Part shown: in pieces, positions 6,653 to 8,513 of the stretch | Numbering within the stretch: position 1 is the first letter of the stretch | How the letters are laid out: each line of letters opens with the position of its first letter | DNA from: an archaeon | Lineage (GTDB): Archaea > Nanobdellota > Nanobdellia > Woesearchaeales > GW2011-AR9 | Length of the DNA stretch: 8,513 nucleotides | Direction of reading: 5' to 3' | NCBI GenBank assembly: GCA_023266155.1 | Contig: JAHFRS010000023.1 | Location: 1-8,513 of the forward strand | Position numbers and translations under genes: made by a program | Notes under the pieces: model-generated | Databases searched by the model: none | Told to the model about the DNA's origin: nothing | The model's input: only the letters and a program-made list of their open reading frames with translations

Positions 6653-7597
6653 ATGAAACTTGTTACATCTCCCGCAATTTTAAAACATGAGGTTGAACCT
6701 GCCTGCCCAGAGAAAGCCAGCCGGCTGGATGCGCTAATGGCTGCGGTTCCTGAGATCACAGATGCCTTGAAAAAGCGTATCCCCAGTCAACAAGTAACAG
6801 TTGTAGAAAGAAATGTAGACGGAAATTTTGTAGATTATCTTACTTCGTTTCATACTCTGGCATATATTCGAAGGATTAAAGAACATTGCGCGCAATTACG
6901 CGAGCCAACGAACATCAGCGACCATCCACAAGATGTCAGTTTCTCTTCATCGACGTATGACGCAGCGTGCCATGCGGTGGGTGTATCTGTGCGAGCAGCC
7001 CGCTATGCTTTAGAAGGTGAAACTAGTTTTGCGTTAGTACGTCCTCCAGGCCATCATGCGTTTGCCGATAAAGAGAGCGGTTTTTGCATTTTTAACAATG
7101 TTGCCATTGCTGCAGAAAACCTGCGTCGACAACGAGAAAAAGTGATGATTATTGACATAGATTTGCATCTTGGAGATGGAACATTATCATATGTGAAAGA
7201 CAAGAAAGAAACATTTTATTTTTCCATCAACCAATCTGACACCTGGCCATTTGTAGTGCCTGCCGATACTGAAAATTCCAGGAACATCTTTCTGCCGGCG
7301 GGTACGATGGATAAAATATATATCTCAACTTTACGTGAAGGGTTAGAAAAAGCACTGAATCAGTTTAAACCTTCAATTGTTGCGGTGAGCGCTGGATTTG
7401 ACACTTGTCATTACGATCAGGAAAACTGTTCTCAAGAACTGGATGGAGGAATGAATCTTACTCACAGAAGTTACGATGCCCTCTGGGATCTATTGAATGC
7501 TCGAAATCTACCCTATTTTGCCGTACTGGAAGGAGGTTATCATCCAGATAGTGTGCGAACAGGTGTGATGAGTTTTATCCACAAAAATGGGTCCTAA
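6653..7597 (+). CDS. Histone deacetylase / acetylpolyamine amidohydrolase family protein
   Basis: A 314-residue zinc hydrolase of the arginase-deacetylase fold, predicted to remove acetyl groups from lysine or polyamine substrates in the cytoplasm. The active site is readable: charge-relay RPPGHHA (H134, H135), GFCIFNNVA (143-151), IDIDLHLGDGT (167-177; zinc ligands D170 and H172), SAGFD (third ligand D250) and EGGY (transition-state Y296). The usual His-His pair after the second ligand is His-Leu (L173), but the second His is not a zinc ligand in characterised members. The length and N-terminal SPAILKHE block fit a complete enzyme. The ATG at 6653 is 27 bases after a strong TATA box. The downstream gene overlaps its end by 11 bases, suggesting an operon. 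The substrate (chromatin protein, polyamine or another acetyl-amide) cannot be told from sequence. Confidence 0.92.
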   Translation: MKLVTSPAILKHEVEPACPEKASRLDALMAAVPEITDALKKRIPSQQVTVVERNVDGNFVDYLTSFHTLAYIRRIKEHCAQLREPTNISDHPQDVSFSSSTYDAACHAVGVSVRAARYALEGETSFALVRPPGHHAFADKESGFCIFNNVAIAAENLRRQREKVMIIDIDLHLGDGTLSYVKDKKETFYFSINQSDTWPFVVPADTENSRNIFLPAGTMDKIYISTLREGLEKALNQFKPSIVAVSAGFDTCHYDQENCSQELDGGMNLTHRSYDALWDLLNARNLPYFAVLEGGYHPDSVRTGVMSFIHKNGS

Positions 7598-7901
7598 GAA
7601 AATGTACAGTATCACTACTTATGTTAAAGGGCCAGACTCGAAAAGGGTCTTTTTCTTTGGTCCACTTCAAGACAGATATTATCTCAATCCACAATTATAT
7701 AAACATAAAGTGGCCATTCCGCTACATAATTTTGGTGTTCTCATGGTAAAAACGAATCAGGGTGTGATCAATACTGAAAACGCACTGGAGTCATTGGTTA
7801 CCAAAGCCGTGAAGCATTATTTGGGCCCAACCATCAGATTAGGGAATCTTTGGCTGGAAACAGAACACATCCAATTTACGGTGGAGAGAGATACGGAATA
7901 A
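7587..7901 (+). CDS. Unrecognised 104-residue protein coupled to the deacetylase
   Basis: I do not recognise a family. The product has no signal peptide, transmembrane helix or cysteine. It reads like a small alpha/beta protein: alternating strands in the first half (ITTYVKG, KRVFFFGPL, HKVAIPLHNFGVLMVKT), a helix around residues 63-79 (TENALESLVTKAVKHYL), then strands (TIRLGNLWLET, HIQFTVERD). The first ATG overlaps the deacetylase end by 11 bases; a second in-frame ATG at 7602, five codons on, would start 4 bases after the deacetylase stop and is just as plausible. Either way it has no promoter and is presumably co-transcribed. Its last three codons and stop (GAT ACG GAA TAA) are the target duplicated by the element inserted next to it, so the coding sequence was preserved. 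Translation is likely; function is unknown. Confidence 0.7.
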   Translation: MGPKKMYSITTYVKGPDSKRVFFFGPLQDRYYLNPQLYKHKVAIPLHNFGVLMVKTNQGVINTENALESLVTKAVKHYLGPTIRLGNLWLETEHIQFTVERDTE

Positions 7902-7904
7902 ACC
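7889..7904 (+). repeat. Left copy of flanking direct repeat (target duplication)
   Basis: AGATACGGAATAAACC, identical to 8334-8349. It contains the last three codons and TAA stop of the 104-residue gene. One or two bases at its edges overlap or mimic the inverted-repeat ends, so the true duplication is 13 to 15 bases. Confidence 0.75.
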
Positions 7905-7918
7905 TGTACTGTTTCAAG
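7904..7918 (+). repeat. Left terminal inverted repeat
   Basis: CTGTACTGTTTCAAG. It pairs with 8321-8335, differing only at the eighth base (G here, A in the reverse complement of the right end). Similarity stops sharply after base 15. Confidence 0.72.
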
Positions 7919-7952
7919 CGATTTTTAAGCCAATACATCGTTAACAAAAAAA

Positions 7953-8116
7953 AAAACAGCCACCACCAAGGGCGCTTTACCGGTCAACTTTTTGGCGAAA
8001 CCATTTTTTGAATAGCCAAAAAGCTTGCCCTCTTCGCCAAAAATGGGTACGGTTCTCAAAGCATGAAGGAAAGAACCTACCACTTTTTGTCTTCGTAGCG
8101 CCATGGTGGCTGTTTT
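7953..8116. other. Structured module A inside the element
   Basis: A closing stem pairs 7953-7965 (AAAACAGCCACCA) with 8104-8116 (TGGTGGCTGTTTT), 13 perfect pairs, and continues with GGCGC (7971-7975) against GCGCC (8098-8102). Inside are two hairpins: TTTTTGGCGAA (7989-7999) with TTCGCCAAAAA (8033-8043), and GGTA-c-GGTTCT (8046-8056) with AGAACCTACC (8072-8081), one bulged base. Together this is a three-way junction. On the minus strand the 5' arm continues into 11 T residues (7946-7956), a plausible archaeal terminator if this is transcribed leftward. It may be a structured RNA or a DNA secondary structure used in transposition; it matches no RNA family I know. Confidence 0.6.
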
Positions 8117-8125
8117 CACGACGGT

Positions 8126-8281
8126 AATTTCACCACCGACGCAGACACGCCGAGGGTTGGCTCCTACGGAATGGCGTGTAGGACAAGCTTTTCGACTTTC
8201 CTTTTTAAGAAGTAAGGAGGTACGACTTTAACTACGTACTTCCGGGAGAAAAGTTGTTCGTCTGCTGTCGGTGGTGGAATT
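8126..8281. other. Structured module B inside the element
   Basis: The closing stem pairs 8126-8140 (AATTTCACCACCGAC) with 8267-8281 (one G-T wobble), then GCAGAC (8141-8146) with GTCTGC (8260-8265) across one bulged base: 21 pairs in all. Inside, ACGCC (8147-8151) pairs with GGCGT (8173-8177). GGACAA-g-CTTTTC (8181-8193) pairs with GAAAAGTTGTTC (8248-8259), enclosing GGAGGTACG (8216-8224) against CGTACTTCC (8235-8243). Like module A it begins with CACCACC and ends with GGTGG, though the rest is unalike. Strand and transcription are unknown. Confidence 0.6.
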
Positions 8282-8320
8282 TAATAGTAAAAAGTAAATC
8301 CTCTAATGGGGCAAACAGGA

Positions 8321-8335
8321 CTTGAAATAGTACAG
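8321..8335 (-). repeat. Right terminal inverted repeat
   Basis: CTTGAAATAGTACAG on the plus strand, the reverse complement of the left end except for one base. The flanking direct repeat begins at or just inside its outer edge. Confidence 0.72.
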
Positions 8336-8349
8336 ATACGGAATAAACC
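8334..8349 (+). repeat. Right copy of flanking direct repeat (target duplication)
   Basis: AGATACGGAATAAACC, the second perfect copy, 445 bases after the first. Here it has no coding role and leads into the promoter of the next gene, as expected for a duplicated insertion target. Confidence 0.75.
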
Positions 8350-8368
8350 GATGAAGAATAAACGATAA

Positions 8369-8378
8369 TTTTAAAATA
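8369..8378 (+). promoter_or_regulatory. TATA box of the zinc-ribbon gene
   Basis: TTTTAAAATA is centred near 8374, 27 bases before the ATG at 8401, again predicting a leaderless transcript. It lies outside the inserted element, so the insertion left this promoter in place. Confidence 0.5.
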
Positions 8379-8400
8379 CAACCTTCTTTCTATCCTTAAA

Positions 8401-8513
8401 ATGACCAAATGTAGCATCTGTGGGAACAAGATAGCAGAATTGTTTTTGGAGAAAATCAAAGGCACAGTGATTAAAAAGCCAGGCTCAAACAAGCAATACT
8501 TTGTCTGTTTTGA
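8401..8513 (+). CDS. Small zinc-ribbon-like protein, 5' part only
   Basis: The first 37 codons of a gene cut by the window end. The product begins MTKCSICGNKIAELFLEKIKG and continues to YFVCF. C4 and C7 form a CxxC knuckle, and the Cys at residue 36, with a probable second Cys just past the edge, would complete a four-Cys zinc ribbon. Short archaeal proteins with this pattern (CxxCG, a conserved FL-x-K-x-x-G turn, then VC-x-x-C) are common, mostly uncharacterised. The start is supported by the TATA box 27 bases upstream. I cannot tell whether it is a nucleic-acid binding or protein-binding ribbon. Confidence 0.6.
   Translation, partial: MTKCSICGNKIAELFLEKIKGTVIKKPGSNKQYFVCF

Larger units (their letters stand above)
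7904..8335. mobile_element. Miniature inverted-repeat element with target-site duplication
   Basis: A 432-base non-coding segment with three hallmarks of transposition. Its ends are inverted repeats: CTGTACTGTTTCAAG at 7904-7918, and at 8321-8335 a sequence whose reverse complement is CTGTACTATTTCAAG (14 of 15 match). Immediately outside is a direct repeat, AGATACGGAATAAACC, at 7889-7904 and 8334-8349, identical over 16 bases. The interior carries no recognisable transposase. Two symmetric readings are possible: ends CTGTAC...GTACAG with a 13-bp duplication, or ends TGTAC...GTACA with a 15-bp duplication. Removing the element and one repeat would rejoin the 104-residue gene to a short spacer before the next promoter. 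The duplication is long for most cut-and-paste transposases; IS4-like enzymes or a Cas1 casposase would fit best, but the mobilising enzyme is not in the window. Confidence 0.72.

Noticed and set aside
7928..8227. A 100-codon stop-free minus-strand frame across the mobile element, including a 64-residue stretch from a GTG at 8119.
   Set aside because: Most of it is arms of perfect inverted repeats, the first usable starts are late (GTG 8119, ATG 8104), there is no ribosome-binding site or clear promoter, and the product shows no family motif. Structure explains the sequence better than coding.
7953..8281. SRP RNA, RNase P RNA or another housekeeping RNA in the structured region.
   Set aside because: I looked on both strands for the SRP GGAAG-type tetraloop/asymmetric-loop signature and for RNase P core motifs and found neither in a fitting context. 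The transposon-like ends and target duplication also argue against a housekeeping RNA.
7889..8349. The 16-bp direct repeats as a prophage-type att pair or the start of a CRISPR array.
   Set aside because: Only two copies exist 445 bases apart, with inverted repeats exactly at their inner edges and no integrase or regularly spaced units; target-site duplication is the simpler reading.
8232..8492. An 86-codon minus-strand frame running from the zinc-ribbon gene into the element.
   Set aside because: It crosses a coding region, the direct repeat and the inverted repeat, has no start signals and no recognisable motif.

Overview
The window is archaeal. It carries ABCE1, the ribosome-recycling ATPase that archaea share with eukaryotes but bacteria lack. 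It also has a DUF99/UPF0215 protein and a PGF-pre-PGF type surface glycoprotein. Its promoters are archaeal: a purine-rich BRE plus TATA box whose centre lies about 27 bases before the start codon, so most messages look leaderless. The style (Gly-run surface protein, HEPN plus nucleotidyltransferase pair, small zinc-ribbon proteins) suggests a DPANN archaeon of the Woesearchaeota/Pacearchaeota kind, but that is inference from gene content, not a phylogeny.

Layout from left to right. A DUF99 gene (8-589, +) converges on a long gene for a secreted, membrane-anchored, heavily sequon-rich surface protein (625-3393, -). Divergent from that gene is a HEPN / nucleotidyltransferase pair (3553-4543, +, 20-base overlap), visibly richer in A+T than its neighbours and laid out like a HepT/MntA toxin-antitoxin module. 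It converges, with only 3 bases between stop codons, on ABCE1 (4547-6334, -). A 318-base divergent promoter region follows. Next comes a histone-deacetylase-fold gene (6653-7597, +) coupled to an unrecognised 104-residue protein (7587-7901, +). The window ends in the first 37 codons of a CxxC zinc-ribbon-like protein (8401 onward, +).

The most interesting object is the gene-free stretch 7902-8400. A 432-base segment (about 7904-8335) has 15-bp terminal inverted repeats (14/15 matching) and is bracketed by a perfect 16-bp direct repeat, so it looks like an inserted miniature transposable element with a 13-15 bp target-site duplication. The duplicated target is the last three codons and stop of the 104-residue gene, so the insertion left the protein intact. 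The interior has no convincing gene and is almost entirely made of nested inverted repeats: two adjacent modules of about 160 bases, each closed by a long stem and containing further hairpins. The long target duplication at a gene's 3' end recalls Cas1-type (casposon) integration, but an IS4-like transposase is an alternative; nothing in the window encodes either enzyme.

Beyond the two overlapping pairs (HEPN/nucleotidyltransferase, deacetylase/104-residue protein), the genes look like independent transcription units, not one pathway.
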